A stretch of DNA of 39,749 nucleotides from Pseudomonas sp. CBZ-4 (GCF_000346755.1 NZ_ANNV01000137.1:1-39749); one strand, 5' to 3'. Positions 1-8,924 are shown, counted from the stretch's first letter. Program-made: numbers and translations. Notes: generated from the letters alone by a model not told the origin.

Positions 1-28
1 GCCAGATCTTCAGTCTGGCGCAGGAAAA

Positions 29-117
29 TGTGGGAGCTGGCTTGCCTGCGATAGCGGTGGGTCAGTAGCACAGATGCCAACTGATACACCGCTATCGCAG
101 GCAAGCCAGCTCCCACA
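29..117. repeat. REPIN (two inverted REP arms)
   Basis: Two REP arms in inverted orientation: TGTGGGAGCTGGC-type at 29 onward and its reverse complement ending at 117, each followed inward by CTTGCCTGCGATAGCGG or its complement. This is the architecture of REPINs in fluorescent pseudomonads. It lies 11 bases beyond the gshA stop codon and could shape the 3' end of that transcript. No RAYT transposase gene is present in the window. Confidence 0.9.
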
Positions 118-128
118 GGAGTCAGGCT

Positions 129-1712
129 TTAGTTGCTGATCGCCAGGATGCTGGCTTGGTAGGAACCGACAAACACATCAAAGTCGCCCACCTCGTTCTG
201 CTCCAGCTCTGCCTGCTGTGCCAGCGACTTGCGCGCCAGTTCTTCAAAGTGCGCTTGCTCATCGGCCGGCAGCGGTTCGCTGCGGAAATGCTCGGCATGC
301 ACCTGGCTCTGGTGCAGGGAGAACTGCGCAAAGCTCTCTTTACGCTCGGCCATCGCCGCCAACACCTGGGCCGACGGGGTCTGGGACGGGTCCTGGACCT
401 TCGCCAGCTGGGCGTCCAGCGCCTGGCTGTGTTCGGTGATGCCGTGGCTCTCATCGAGCAAAGCGGCCAGCGGGGCGATCTTCTCCAGCAACTCGGTGGC
501 CCATTCCTTCATGCCCACAGGCTGGCCGTCGCGCTGCAATTGCAGGCCCGGACGGCGACCTTCCTTGACCACGCTGAGGAAGTTGGACGTGGCGTTGCCG
601 CACTCGTTGCTGGCGAACAGCGGGCTGTCGTTCAGCGCGCAGTACAGCAGGAACGCGTCGAGGAAGCGCGACTCCGGCAGGTCGATGCCCATCGGCAGGA
701 ACGGGTTGATGTCCAGGCAGCGCACTTCGATGTACTGGATGCCACGGGCCATCAGCGCCTGGATCGGTCGCTCGCCGGTGTAGGTCACACGTTTCGGGCG
801 GATGTTGGAGTAGTACTCGTTTTCGATCTGCAGGATGTTGGTGTTGAGCTGCACCCACTCACCGTCCTTGTGCGTGCCGATTTCGACGTACGGCGCGTAG
901 GGCGTTGCCACCGCTTCACGCAGGCTGTCGGTGTAGCTGTTCAAGTCGTTGTAGCACGGCGTGAGGCCGGCCTGGGCATTGCTCTGGTAACCCAGGTCGC
1001 TCATGCGCAGGCTGGTGGCGTACGGCAGGTACAGGGTGTCGGCGTCCAGGACTTCGAGCTGGTGCGAGCGACCGCGCAGGAAGCCGGCGTCCAGGGCCGG
1101 CGACGCACCAAACAGGTACATCAGCAGCCAGCTGTAGCGGCGGAAATTGCGGATCAGGGCGATGTAGGCCGTGGACTGGTAATCGCGGTCGGTGCCGACA
1201 AATCCTTCAGTCTCCTTGAGCAACGGCCACAACTGTTCCGGCAGGGAGAAGTTGTAGTGGATGCCGGCGATGCACTGCATGGTCTTGCCGTAACGCAGGG
1301 CCAGGCCCTTGCGATAAACGTACTTGAGCTGCCCGATATTGGACGTGCCGTAGTAGGCAATCGGAATGTCTTCCTCGGCCGGCAGCGGGCACGGCATCGA
1401 GGGGCTCCACAGGTATTCGCTGCCGAGCTTGGTGTAGGCAAAGCGATGGATCTTGTCCAGGCTGCTCAGGGTATCGGCCGGGTCTGGCAGGGCGGGAGTG
1501 ATGAACTCCAGCAACGATTCCGAGTAGTCGGTGGTGATCTGTTCGTGGGTCAACGCGGCGCCCAGGGCTTCGGGGTGCGGCGTTTGTGCCAGGCGGCCTT
1601 CGCCGGTGACGCGCAGGCATTCGCGCTCGATGCCGTGCAAGCACTGCTCTAGCAGGGAGAGGTGTTCGCGCTTGCCGAGCAAAGCCAGGCGGCGGTTGAG
1701 AAGTTCGCTCAA
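129..1712 (-). CDS. gshA: glutamate--cysteine ligase
   Basis: Joins L-glutamate and L-cysteine with ATP in the first, rate-limiting step of cytosolic glutathione synthesis. The protein reads through as the proteobacterial type I GshA (E. coli-like) along its whole length, with the family stretch HGIERECLRV near the N-terminus and SESLLEFITP about 40 residues later. I chose a TTG start at 1712 (protein begins with SELLNRRLALLG, 527 residues, the length I recall for P. aeruginosa GshA) because AAGGA lies about seven bases upstream. A GTG at 1727 would add five residues but would place the Shine-Dalgarno sequence inside the gene. A gap of about 215 bases separates it from the upstream thioesterase gene, so it probably has its own promoter there. 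Family assignment is certain; the start is likely. Confidence 0.96.
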   Translation of the reverse strand: MSELLNRRLALLGKREHLSLLEQCLHGIERECLRVTGEGRLAQTPHPEALGAALTHEQITTDYSESLLEFITPALPDPADTLSSLDKIHRFAYTKLGSEYLWSPSMPCPLPAEEDIPIAYYGTSNIGQLKYVYRKGLALRYGKTMQCIAGIHYNFSLPEQLWPLLKETEGFVGTDRDYQSTAYIALIRNFRRYSWLLMYLFGASPALDAGFLRGRSHQLEVLDADTLYLPYATSLRMSDLGYQSNAQAGLTPCYNDLNSYTDSLREAVATPYAPYVEIGTHKDGEWVQLNTNILQIENEYYSNIRPKRVTYTGERPIQALMARGIQYIEVRCLDINPFLPMGIDLPESRFLDAFLLYCALNDSPLFASNECGNATSNFLSVVKEGRRPGLQLQRDGQPVGMKEWATELLEKIAPLAALLDESHGITEHSQALDAQLAKVQDPSQTPSAQVLAAMAERKESFAQFSLHQSQVHAEHFRSEPLPADEQAHFEELARKSLAQQAELEQNEVGDFDVFVGSYQASILAISN

Positions 1713-1927
1713 GTTGGATTCCTTCACGCGTCAGTCGCCCCAATATGGGGGTGGGCAGGACGGTCTACAAGGGTGAAGTTAAAACTGGCGTGATCGCCTG
1801 GTCTAGAGTCGATTTGACCCGCTCTGAAAAAGCCGACTTCACTCCATGAATTTGGCTATAGCGCAGCAAGAAAATTCCGACGCTGTTTAGTGCAGCGCCG
1901 AAATTAACTCAAATCGAGGGTGGGGAG

Positions 1928-2311
1928 CTATAGGACAGCGAAGGTGCCTTGTGCTTTTGCGACCAGTTTGTCGTCCTGGTACACATCCGCCTCGACCACC
2001 AGGGTGCGTCGACCGGCGTGAATCACCCGGCCGGTGCACAGCACGTCACCGTCTTCGACGGCGCGAATGTAGTTGATCTTGCACTCGATGGTCGCGCTCT
2101 GCTGGTCGAAACCATGGGTGCTGGAACAGGCCAGCCCCATCGTAATGTCCACCAGGCTGAAAATCGCCCCGCCATGCAGCTTGCCCGCGCGGTTGCGCAG
2201 GTGCGGCTCCAGGCTCAGGGCCACCTCGGCAACGCCTTCTTCAAGGCGTTGCAGGCGGCAGCCGATCAGTTCGCTGAACGCGCTCTGGGTCAAGCCGGCC
2301 GGGATCTGCAT
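1928..2311 (-). CDS. PaaI-family hotdog thioesterase
   Basis: A 127-residue hotdog-fold protein of the PaaI/4HBT type, expected to hydrolyse acyl- or aryl-CoA thioesters in the cytosol. The motif HGGAIFSLVD at about residues 46-55 carries the conserved Gly-Gly and the acidic residue at the end of the central helix, as in the PaaI subfamily. Its ATG overlaps the tex stop codon by one base (TGATG at 2309-2313), so translation is probably coupled to tex. Substrate cannot be read from the sequence. The tex-thioesterase-gshA order matches what I remember from other Pseudomonas chromosomes. Confidence 0.88.
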   Translation of the reverse strand: MQIPAGLTQSAFSELIGCRLQRLEEGVAEVALSLEPHLRNRAGKLHGGAIFSLVDITMGLACSSTHGFDQQSATIECKINYIRAVEDGDVLCTGRVIHAGRRTLVVEADVYQDDKLVAKAQGTFAVL

Positions 2312-4647
2312 CAGCGTTTCTTCAACTGCTTGGCGTTGGCGAACAGCGAGGCCATGGCGTTGTTGCTTGGCGCGGCGGTCGCGGTTTCCTTGCGTGGTGC
2401 AGTGTTTTCGGAGCGGTTCTGCGACTGGCGCGGCGCCGAGCCTGGGCGGGCACCACGGGCACCGTCGATTTTCTCGCCAGGGGTGTCGCTCATGCGCATC
2501 GACAGGCCGACGCGTTTGCGCGGGATATCGACTTCCATGACCTTGACCTTGACCACATCACCGGCTTTCACCGCCTCACGCGGGTCCTTGATGAACTTCT
2601 CCGAAAGCGCAGAGATATGCACCAAACCGTCCTGATGCACGCCGATATCCACAAACGCGCCAAAGTTGGTCACGTTGGTTACCACGCCTTCGAGGATCAT
2701 GCCCAGCTCCAGGTCCTTGAGGTCTTCGACGCCGTCCTGGAACTCGGCGGTCTTGAACTCGGGACGCGGGTCGCGACCAGGTTTTTCCAGCTCTTGCAGG
2801 ATGTCGGTGATGGTCGGTACGCCGAAGGTTTCATCGGTGTACTTCTTCGGGTCCAGGCGCTTGAGGAACGCGGCGTCGCCGATCAGCGAGCGGATGTCGC
2901 GGTCGGTCTCGGCGGCGATGCGTTGCACCAGCGGGTAGGCTTCCGGGTGGACGGCGGACGAATCCAGCGGGTTGTCGCCGTTCATGACGCGTAGGAAACC
3001 AGCGGCCTGTTCGAAGGTTTTTTCACCGAGGCGTGCGACTTTTTTCAGCGCCGCGCGGGTTTTGAACGCGCCGTTTTCGTCCCGGTGGGTGACGATGTTC
3101 TGCGCCAGGGTGCTGTTCAGGCCGGAGATACGCGCCAGCAGCGCGACGGAGGCCGTGTTTACATCCACGCCGACCTTGTTCACGCAGTCTTCCACGACCG
3201 CATCCAGGCCGCGCGCCAGTTTCAGCTGCGACACGTCGTGCTGGTACTGGCCGACGCCGATGGATTTCGGGTCGATCTTCACCAGCTCGGCCAGCGGGTC
3301 TTGCAGGCGGCGAGCGATGGATACCGCGCCACGGATCGACACGTCGAGGTCCGGGAATTCCTTGGACGCCAGCTCCGACGCCGAGTACACCGATGCACCG
3401 GCCTCGGAGACCATGACTTTGGTCATCTTCATGGCGGGGTATTTCTTGATCAGTTCGGCGGCCAGCTTGTCGGTCTCGCGGCTGGCGGTGCCGTTGCCGA
3501 TGGCGATCAGGTCCACCGAGTGCTTGGCGCACAGGGCGGCCAGGATGGCCAGGGTCTGGTCCCACTTGTTGTGCGGCACGTGCGGGTACACGGTGGCGTG
3601 GTCCAGCAGCTTGCCGGTGGAATCGACCACCGCGACCTTGCAGCCGGTACGCAGGCCCGGGTCGAGGCCCAGGGTCGCACGCGGACCGGCCGGTGCGGCC
3701 AGCAGCAGGTCGTGCAGGTTGTGGGCGAAGACGTTGATCGCCTCGGTTTCGGCGCCGTCACGCAGTTCGCCGAGCAGGTCGGTTTCGAGGTGGGTGTAGA
3801 GCTTGACCTTCCAGGTCCAGCGCACCACTTCACCGAGCCACTTATCCGCAGGACGATTCTGATTCTGGATGCCGAATTGTTGACCGATCATGCCTTCGCA
3901 CGGGTGCATGGTGCCCGGCAGTTCGTCGCCGACTTTCAGCGCGGAGCTGAGAATACCTTCGTTGCGGCCGCGGAAAATCGCCAGCGCACGGTGGGACGGC
4001 ATGCTCTTGAGTGGTTCGTCGTGTTCGAAGTAATCGCGGAACTTGGCGCCTTCTTCCTCTTTGCCAGCGATCACGCGGGCGCTGAGGATGGCTTCCTGCT
4101 TCAGGTACGTGCGCAGTTTTTCCAGCAGGCTGGCGTCTTCGGCGAAGCGCTCCATGAGGATGTACTTGGCACCTTCGAGGGCGGCCTTGACGTCGGCGAC
4201 GCCTTTTTCGGCGTCGATGAAGCGTGCGGCTTCGGTGTCCGGGGTCAGCGACGGGTCGTTGAACAGGCCGTCGGCCAGCTCGCCGAGGCCGGCTTCCAGG
4301 GCGATCTGGCCCTTGGTGCGGCGCTTCTGCTTGTACGGCAGGTAGAGGTCTTCGAGGCGGGTCTTGGTGTCGGCGAGCTTGATGTCGCGCTCAAGTTGCG
4401 GGGTCAGCTTGCCCTGCTCTTCGATGCTGGCGAGGATGCTGATGCGCCGTTCGTCGAGTTCTCGCAGGTAGCGCAGGCGCTCTTCCAGGTGACGCAGTTG
4501 GATGTCGTCGAGGCTGCCGGTCACTTCTTTACGGTAACGGGCGATGAAGGGTACCGTGGAGCCCTCATCCAGTAGAGCGACGGCCGCTTCGACCTGTTGC
4601 GGGCGTACACCGAGTTCCTCGGCGATGCGGCTGTTGATGCTGTCCAT
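2311..4647 (-). CDS. tex: RNA-binding transcription accessory protein Tex
   Basis: Tex is a conserved cytoplasmic nucleic-acid-binding protein with an N-terminal Tex domain, a YqgF-like RNase H fold, tandem helix-hairpin-helix motifs and a C-terminal S1 domain. At 778 residues it has the family length. The YqgF-like section begins near LGLDPGLRTGCKVAVVD, a helix-hairpin-helix segment contains VNTASVALLARISGL, and the S1 domain contains VTNFGAFVDIGVHQDGLVHI. The tail after the S1 domain is low-complexity and rich in Arg, Ser and Ala, as is common in Pseudomonas Tex. Its stop overlaps the start of the thioesterase gene. It is divergent from ompR across a 354-base gap. Confidence 0.97.
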   Translation of the reverse strand: MDSINSRIAEELGVRPQQVEAAVALLDEGSTVPFIARYRKEVTGSLDDIQLRHLEERLRYLRELDERRISILASIEEQGKLTPQLERDIKLADTKTRLEDLYLPYKQKRRTKGQIALEAGLGELADGLFNDPSLTPDTEAARFIDAEKGVADVKAALEGAKYILMERFAEDASLLEKLRTYLKQEAILSARVIAGKEEEGAKFRDYFEHDEPLKSMPSHRALAIFRGRNEGILSSALKVGDELPGTMHPCEGMIGQQFGIQNQNRPADKWLGEVVRWTWKVKLYTHLETDLLGELRDGAETEAINVFAHNLHDLLLAAPAGPRATLGLDPGLRTGCKVAVVDSTGKLLDHATVYPHVPHNKWDQTLAILAALCAKHSVDLIAIGNGTASRETDKLAAELIKKYPAMKMTKVMVSEAGASVYSASELASKEFPDLDVSIRGAVSIARRLQDPLAELVKIDPKSIGVGQYQHDVSQLKLARGLDAVVEDCVNKVGVDVNTASVALLARISGLNSTLAQNIVTHRDENGAFKTRAALKKVARLGEKTFEQAAGFLRVMNGDNPLDSSAVHPEAYPLVQRIAAETDRDIRSLIGDAAFLKRLDPKKYTDETFGVPTITDILQELEKPGRDPRPEFKTAEFQDGVEDLKDLELGMILEGVVTNVTNFGAFVDIGVHQDGLVHISALSEKFIKDPREAVKAGDVVKVKVMEVDIPRKRVGLSMRMSDTPGEKIDGARGARPGSAPRQSQNRSENTAPRKETATAAPSNNAMASLFANAKQLKKR

Positions 4648-5001
4648 AAAACCACCTGAAATTCTGAAAGCAGCCCGCAGGCCCGTAGAACAAGGCCTTG
4701 CGCGGCTGGTTGAGCGGCCCGACTGGCGCCGCTGCCTGGGTCAAGAGGCAGCCTATTGACCCTCGAAATCGAAAAAATCACGACAAGCGGGTAAAAAAAG
4801 CCCGGCAGTAAACGGTAACGATCTGACGTTGCCCTGCACGAAGGCGCCGCATTATAACCAGCGTTCTGCCCTTGGGGGGACTGTGCCAGAGGTTGTAGGG
4901 CGCGGGTTCGCTGGCAGTAGAGGAAAAATCTGCTAACAATGCACACGGTGCGTATAACGGCAGCTACGCCATAATGCGCGCCGAGCCAAGAGGAGCATCC
5001 A
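4648..5001. other. intergenic region between tex and ompR
   Basis: A 354-base non-coding gap that must hold the divergent promoters of tex and ompR. I see an A-rich tract with AAAAAAAGCCCGG near 4794-4806, a short inverted repeat GCTGCC...GGCAGC at about 4731-4751, and TATAAC and CATAAT hexamers near 4953 and 4970 that could be -10 elements for ompR, though no convincing -35 goes with them. No gene or RNA is evident. Confidence 0.4.
4991..4995 (+). promoter_or_regulatory. ompR ribosome binding site
   Basis: AGGAG at 4991-4995, six bases before the ATG at 5002, fixes the ompR start. Confidence 0.8.
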
Positions 5002-5742
5002 ATGAGCAGCACTGCACAAACTGCTGAAGGCGAAAAAATTCTCATCGTTGACGACGATCCGGGGCTGAGCAGCCTGCTGGAGCGCTTTTTCAACTCCAAG
5101 GGCTACCGTGCCCGCGCGGTGCCGAACACCGAGCAGATGGACCGTCTGCTGGGGCGCGAAGTCTTCAACCTGGTCGTCCTCGACCTGATGCTGCCGGGCG
5201 AAGACGGCCTGACCGCCTGCAAGCGCCTGCGCAGCGCGAACAACCAGATCCCCATCATCATGCTGACCGCCAAGGGCGATGAGCTGAGCCGCATCAAGGG
5301 CCTGGAACTGGGCGCTGATGACTACCTGGCCAAGCCGTTCAACCCGGACGAGCTGATGGCGCGGGTCAAGGCCGTATTGCGTCGCCAGGCACCGCCGGTT
5401 CCAGGCGCACCGGGCAGCGAAGACGAAAGCGTCACGTTTGGCGACTACGAACTGTCGCTGGCGACCCGTGAGCTCAAGCGTGGCGATGAAGTGCACATGC
5501 TGACCACTGGCGAATTCGCCGTGCTCAAGGCGCTGGTCATGAACGCACGCCAGCCGCTGACCCGCGACAAGCTGATGAACCTGGCCCGTGGCCGGGAGTG
5601 GGACGCCCTGGAGCGCTCCATCGATGTGCAGATCTCCCGTCTGCGCCGGATGATCGAGCCGGACCCGTCCAAGCCACGGTATATCCAGACCGTGTGGGGC
5701 GTGGGTTACGTGTTTGTGCCGGATGGCACTGCAACCAAGTGA
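5002..5742 (+). CDS. ompR: response regulator OmpR (AmgR orthologue)
   Basis: OmpR/PhoB-type response regulator, 246 residues. The receiver domain has the acidic pair D17-D18, the phospho-acceptor D61 in VVLDLMLPGEDG, and K111 in LAKPF. The C-terminal winged-helix DNA-binding domain includes LTRDKLMNLARGRE and ends with the family tail IQTVWGVGYVF. It is phosphorylated by the EnvZ-type kinase encoded 117 bases downstream. In P. aeruginosa the corresponding pair is known as AmgR/AmgS and controls the envelope-stress response that protects against aminoglycosides; transferring that role here is inference from orthology and position. An inverted repeat separates the two genes. Confidence 0.96.
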   Translation: MSSTAQTAEGEKILIVDDDPGLSSLLERFFNSKGYRARAVPNTEQMDRLLGREVFNLVVLDLMLPGEDGLTACKRLRSANNQIPIIMLTAKGDELSRIKGLELGADDYLAKPFNPDELMARVKAVLRRQAPPVPGAPGSEDESVTFGDYELSLATRELKRGDEVHMLTTGEFAVLKALVMNARQPLTRDKLMNLARGREWDALERSIDVQISRLRRMIEPDPSKPRYIQTVWGVGYVFVPDGTATK

Positions 5743-5760
5743 CCGAAGATTTGCAGGAAC

Positions 5761-5803
5761 GGGCATCCATGGGTTCGGCTCCGTGAGGGTCGACGGGATG
5801 CCC
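5761..5803 (+). promoter_or_regulatory. hairpin between ompR and envZ
   Basis: GGGCATCC at 5761-5768 pairs with GGATGCCC at 5796-5803 across a 27-base loop, inside the 117-base ompR-envZ spacer. There is no T-tract after it, so it is not a classical terminator. It could be an RNA processing or stability element that adjusts the kinase-to-regulator ratio. Confidence 0.45.
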
Positions 5804-5859
5804 GGCGTCTGCAATTCTGCGAGCGCCGCTCATTCCTGCAAGGTGTCTAGCTGTCTTCT

Positions 5860-7173
5860 ATGAAAACCCCGCTGTGGTTCCCGCAAAGCTTTTTCTCCCG
5901 CACCCTTTGGCTGGTGCTGATCGTCGTCCTGTTTTCCAAGGCACTCACGCTGGTTTATCTGTTGATGAACGAAGACGTGCTGGTGGATCGACAATACAGC
6001 CACGGCGTCGCCCTGACGCTGCGTGCCTACTGGGCCGCCGACCCTGAGAACCGCGAGAAGATCGCCAAGGCCGCCACCCTGGTGCGCGTTGCCGGCGCCG
6101 GTGTGCCGGAGGGGGAGCAGCATTGGCCCTACAGCGAGATCTACCAGCGCCAGATGCAGGCCGAACTGGGTGAAGACACCGAGGTGCGGCTGCGCATGCA
6201 TGTGTCGCCCGCGTTGTGGGTGCGCGCGCCGAGCCTGGGTGAGGATTGGCTGAAAGTGCCGCTGTACCCGCACCCGTTGCGGGGCCAGAAGATCTGGAAC
6301 GTGCTGGGCTGGTTCCTGGCCATTGGCTTGCTTTCCACCGCGTCCGCGTGGATTTTCGTGCGCCAGCTCAACCAACCGCTCAAGCGCCTCGTGTTTGCCG
6401 CCCGCCAACTGGGCCAGGGGCGTAGTGTGCGCCTGCCGGTCAGCGATACGCCCAGCGAGATGACCGAGGTGTACGGCGCCTTCAACCAGATGGCGGAGGA
6501 TGTCGAACAGGCCGGGCGCGAGCGCGAGCTCATGCTGGCGGGAGTTTCCCATGACTTGCGCACACCGTTGACGCGACTGCGTTTGTCACTCGAACTGATG
6601 GGCAATCACAACGACCTCACCGACGACATGGTCCGGGATATCGAGGACATGGACGCGATCCTCGACCAGTTCCTGGCGTTTATCCGGGATGGCCGTGACG
6701 AAGTGGTGGAGGAAGTGGACCTGACGGACCTGGTGCGTGAGGTAGTGGCGCCCTACAACCAGAATGGCGAACAGGTGCGTATGCGCCTGGAGCCGATCCA
6801 GCCGTTTGCACTGCGTCGGGTGTCGATGAAGCGCCTGTTGAACAACCTGATCGGCAACGCCTTGCATCACGCGGGTTCCGATGTGGAAGTGGCGGCGTAC
6901 GTGTCCGGCGACAGTGCTGCGCCTTACGTCGTGCTGAGCGTGATGGATCGCGGCACCGGGATCGACCCGGCGGAGCTGGAAGGCATCTTCAACCCGTTCA
7001 CCCGTGGCGACCGTGCCCGGGGTGGCAAAGGCACAGGCCTTGGGCTGGCGATTGTGCGGCGGATTGCCTCGATGCATGGCGGCAATGTTGAGTTGCGCAA
7101 CCGTGAAGGCGGAGGCCTGGAAGCGCGGGTGCGTTTGCCGTTGGGTCTGATGCTGCCCAGGGACGCGGTCTAA
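5860..7173 (+). CDS. envZ: osmolarity/envelope sensor kinase EnvZ (AmgS orthologue)
   Basis: Inner-membrane histidine kinase, 437 residues. A first membrane helix spans about residues 14-36 and a second about 148-167, bracketing a periplasmic domain of roughly 110 residues. A HAMP linker follows (about 168-220), then the dimerisation/phospho-acceptor helix with H231 in GVSHDLRTPLTRL, and a GHKL ATPase domain with N-box NNLIGNALHH, G1 DRGTGI and G2 GGKGTGLGLAIV. It should phosphorylate the OmpR-type protein encoded just upstream. The pair is probably cotranscribed, but the unusually wide spacer with a hairpin may set expression. The gene is convergent with rimK, with a perfect REP hairpin between them. 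Confidence 0.96.
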   Translation: MKTPLWFPQSFFSRTLWLVLIVVLFSKALTLVYLLMNEDVLVDRQYSHGVALTLRAYWAADPENREKIAKAATLVRVAGAGVPEGEQHWPYSEIYQRQMQAELGEDTEVRLRMHVSPALWVRAPSLGEDWLKVPLYPHPLRGQKIWNVLGWFLAIGLLSTASAWIFVRQLNQPLKRLVFAARQLGQGRSVRLPVSDTPSEMTEVYGAFNQMAEDVEQAGRERELMLAGVSHDLRTPLTRLRLSLELMGNHNDLTDDMVRDIEDMDAILDQFLAFIRDGRDEVVEEVDLTDLVREVVAPYNQNGEQVRMRLEPIQPFALRRVSMKRLLNNLIGNALHHAGSDVEVAAYVSGDSAAPYVVLSVMDRGTGIDPAELEGIFNPFTRGDRARGGKGTGLGLAIVRRIASMHGGNVELRNREGGGLEARVRLPLGLMLPRDAV

Positions 7174-7191
7174 CAATCACAGCAAATCAAA

Positions 7192-7226
7192 TGTGGGAGC
7201 TGGCAAGCCAGCTCCCACAGTTTTTT
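7192..7226. terminator. minimal REP hairpin acting as terminator between envZ and rimK
   Basis: A perfect 13-bp inverted repeat, TGTGGGAGCTGGC at 7192-7204 and GCCAGCTCCCACA at 7207-7219, with only AA between, followed by G and six Ts at 7221-7226. It has the REP arm sequence found elsewhere in the window but lacks the usual spacer, and it reads as a Rho-independent terminator for envZ. On the other strand it would serve rimK less well, because there is no long A-tract on its left. Confidence 0.75.
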
Positions 7227-7242
7227 GTGGTGTCTGTCTAAT

Positions 7243-8148
7243 TCAGCCCTTGCCCTTGGTCCGCGTCATATTCGGTCCGCCATTCTTCTCCAAGTGCTGA
7301 ATGATGATCCCCGCCACATCCTTGCCTGTGGTGGTTTCAATCCCTTCCAGGCCGGGCGATGAGTTGACCTCCATCACCAGCGGCCCGTGGTTGGAACGCA
7401 AGATATCCACACCTGCCACGCTCAACCCCATGACCTTGGCCGCCCGCAGCGCGGTCATGCGCTCTTCCGGGGTGATCTTGATCAGGCTGGCGCTGCCGCC
7501 ACGGTGCAGGTTGGAGCGGAACTCGCCCGGCTTGGCCTGGCGTTTCATCGCTGCAATCACCTTGTCGCCCACCACGAAGCAGCGGATATCCGCACCGCCG
7601 GCTTCCTTGATGTATTCCTGCACCATGATGTTCTGCTTGAGGCCCATGAACGCCTCGATCACCGACTCTGCCGCCGTCGCGGTTTCACACAGCACCACGC
7701 CGATGCCCTGGGTGCCTTCCAGCACCTTGATCACCAGCGGTGCGCCGTTGACCATCTCGATCAGGTCGGGGATGTCGTCCGGTGAGTGGGCAAAACCGGT
7801 GACCGGCAGGCCGATACCCCGACGTGACAGCAGTTGCAGCGAGCGCAGTTTGTCCCGCGAGCGCGCGATGGCCACCGATTCGTTGAGGGGAAACACGCCC
7901 ATCATTTCAAACTGGCGCAGCACCGCGCAGCCATAAAAGGTCACCGAAGCGCCGATACGCGGGATCACCGCATCGAAGCCCTCCAGGGGTTTGCCCCGGT
8001 AGTGGATCTGCGGCTTGTGGCTGGCAATGTTCATATAGGCACGCAACGTGTCGATCACCACCATTTCGTGGCCACGTTCGGTGCCGGCCTCGACCAGGCG
8101 GCGGGTGGAATACAGACGCGGGTTTCGCGACAGCACAGCAATCTTCAT
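7243..8148 (-). CDS. rimK: ribosomal protein S6 glutamate ligase RimK
   Basis: ATP-grasp ligase of 301 residues that adds glutamates to the C-terminus of ribosomal protein S6 (RpsF). It has the RimK N-terminal domain beginning MKIAVLSRNPRLYSTRRL and ATP-grasp elements including LVIKVLEGTQGIGVVL and, near the C-terminus, the metal/phosphate-binding VMEVNSSPGLEGIE. In P. fluorescens, RimK-dependent S6 modification is reported to remodel the proteome and influence rhizosphere colonisation. Its ATG overlaps the rimB stop by four bases (ATGA at 8145-8148), so it is translationally coupled to rimB. It converges with envZ. Confidence 0.96.
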   Translation of the reverse strand: MKIAVLSRNPRLYSTRRLVEAGTERGHEMVVIDTLRAYMNIASHKPQIHYRGKPLEGFDAVIPRIGASVTFYGCAVLRQFEMMGVFPLNESVAIARSRDKLRSLQLLSRRGIGLPVTGFAHSPDDIPDLIEMVNGAPLVIKVLEGTQGIGVVLCETATAAESVIEAFMGLKQNIMVQEYIKEAGGADIRCFVVGDKVIAAMKRQAKPGEFRSNLHRGGSASLIKITPEERMTALRAAKVMGLSVAGVDILRSNHGPLVMEVNSSPGLEGIETTTGKDVAGIIIQHLEKNGGPNMTRTKGKG

Positions 8149-8627
8149 GCAGCACCTGGGGCAGAAATAGTAGAGACCGGGAACACCGGCTTGTCTTGTA
8201 CGTACTTGACGCCGGGATTGACCACCAACTGGCCGTCAATCAGCGCCTTGGAGCCGAGCAACAGGCGGTAACGCATGGCTTTGCGGCAGGCCAGGGTGAA
8301 CTCCACCCGCCATACCCGATCACCCAGCGCGAGGGTGGTGCTGATCACATAGCGCACCTGCGCATGGCCGTTGGAGCTCTTGATGGTTTTCATCGTCACC
8401 AGGGGCGCTTCACAGCGGCGGTGACGCAATTGCACCACGCTGCCCAGGTGCGCGGTAAAGCGCACCCAGTTCTCACCGTCGCGCTCAAAGGGCTCGATAT
8501 CGGTGGCATGCAGGCTTGAGGTGCTGGCGCCGGTGTCGATCTTGGCGCGCAGGCCAGCCACTCCCAAGTCGGGAAGTGCCACCCACTCACGCAGACCCAC
8601 AACGGTCAAATGGTCAAATGTCTTCAA
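8145..8627 (-). CDS. rimB: RimB-type retropepsin-like protease (Zn_protease family, PF05618)
   Basis: Member of the family annotated as ATP-dependent zinc protease, whose core resembles an aspartic protease: RAKIDTGASTSSLHATDI contains the DTGA motif. In P. fluorescens a protein of this type, RimB, is described as a polyglutamate-specific protease acting together with RimK. I placed the start at the TTG at 8627, giving KTFDHLTVVGLREWVALPD after the initiator, where family similarity begins. The reading frame stays open to a GTG at 8750, which would add 41 residues (ending NDRLPI) of no recognisable family. No strong Shine-Dalgarno sequence decides between them. The stop overlaps the rimK start. 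Function is confident; start is not. Confidence 0.82.
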   Translation of the reverse strand: MKTFDHLTVVGLREWVALPDLGVAGLRAKIDTGASTSSLHATDIEPFERDGENWVRFTAHLGSVVQLRHRRCEAPLVTMKTIKSSNGHAQVRYVISTTLALGDRVWRVEFTLACRKAMRYRLLLGSKALIDGQLVVNPGVKYVQDKPVFPVSTISAPGAA

Positions 8628-8924
8628 TATGGGTAACCGGTCATTCAGAAATGTTTCGTAGTCTTCGAGGACAGTAACGTCCAACTGCGCATGGATTGTG
8701 ACAATCCCCGACCATCCGTGAAGGGGTGGCGCCGAATTCGCGGTATTCACGCAGAATATTCGGCAAATGGCGACAGATATCGCTCAGGTGCCGGTAATCA
8801 GTCGATGCAATGGAAAGTCACGTAAAACTCCAACCGCCTGGCGTATCTTAGGTGAGCCTTGAGGTTTATGCGTCGAAGGGTTTCAACGGTAAAGTTGCGA
8901 CATTTTTCAGAGCGAGGAATTCAA

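Noticed and set aside
156..1652. Long open frame on the plus strand opposite gshA
   Set aside because: GC-rich codon bias keeps the antisense frame open; the product has no family similarity, while gshA on the other strand is certain.
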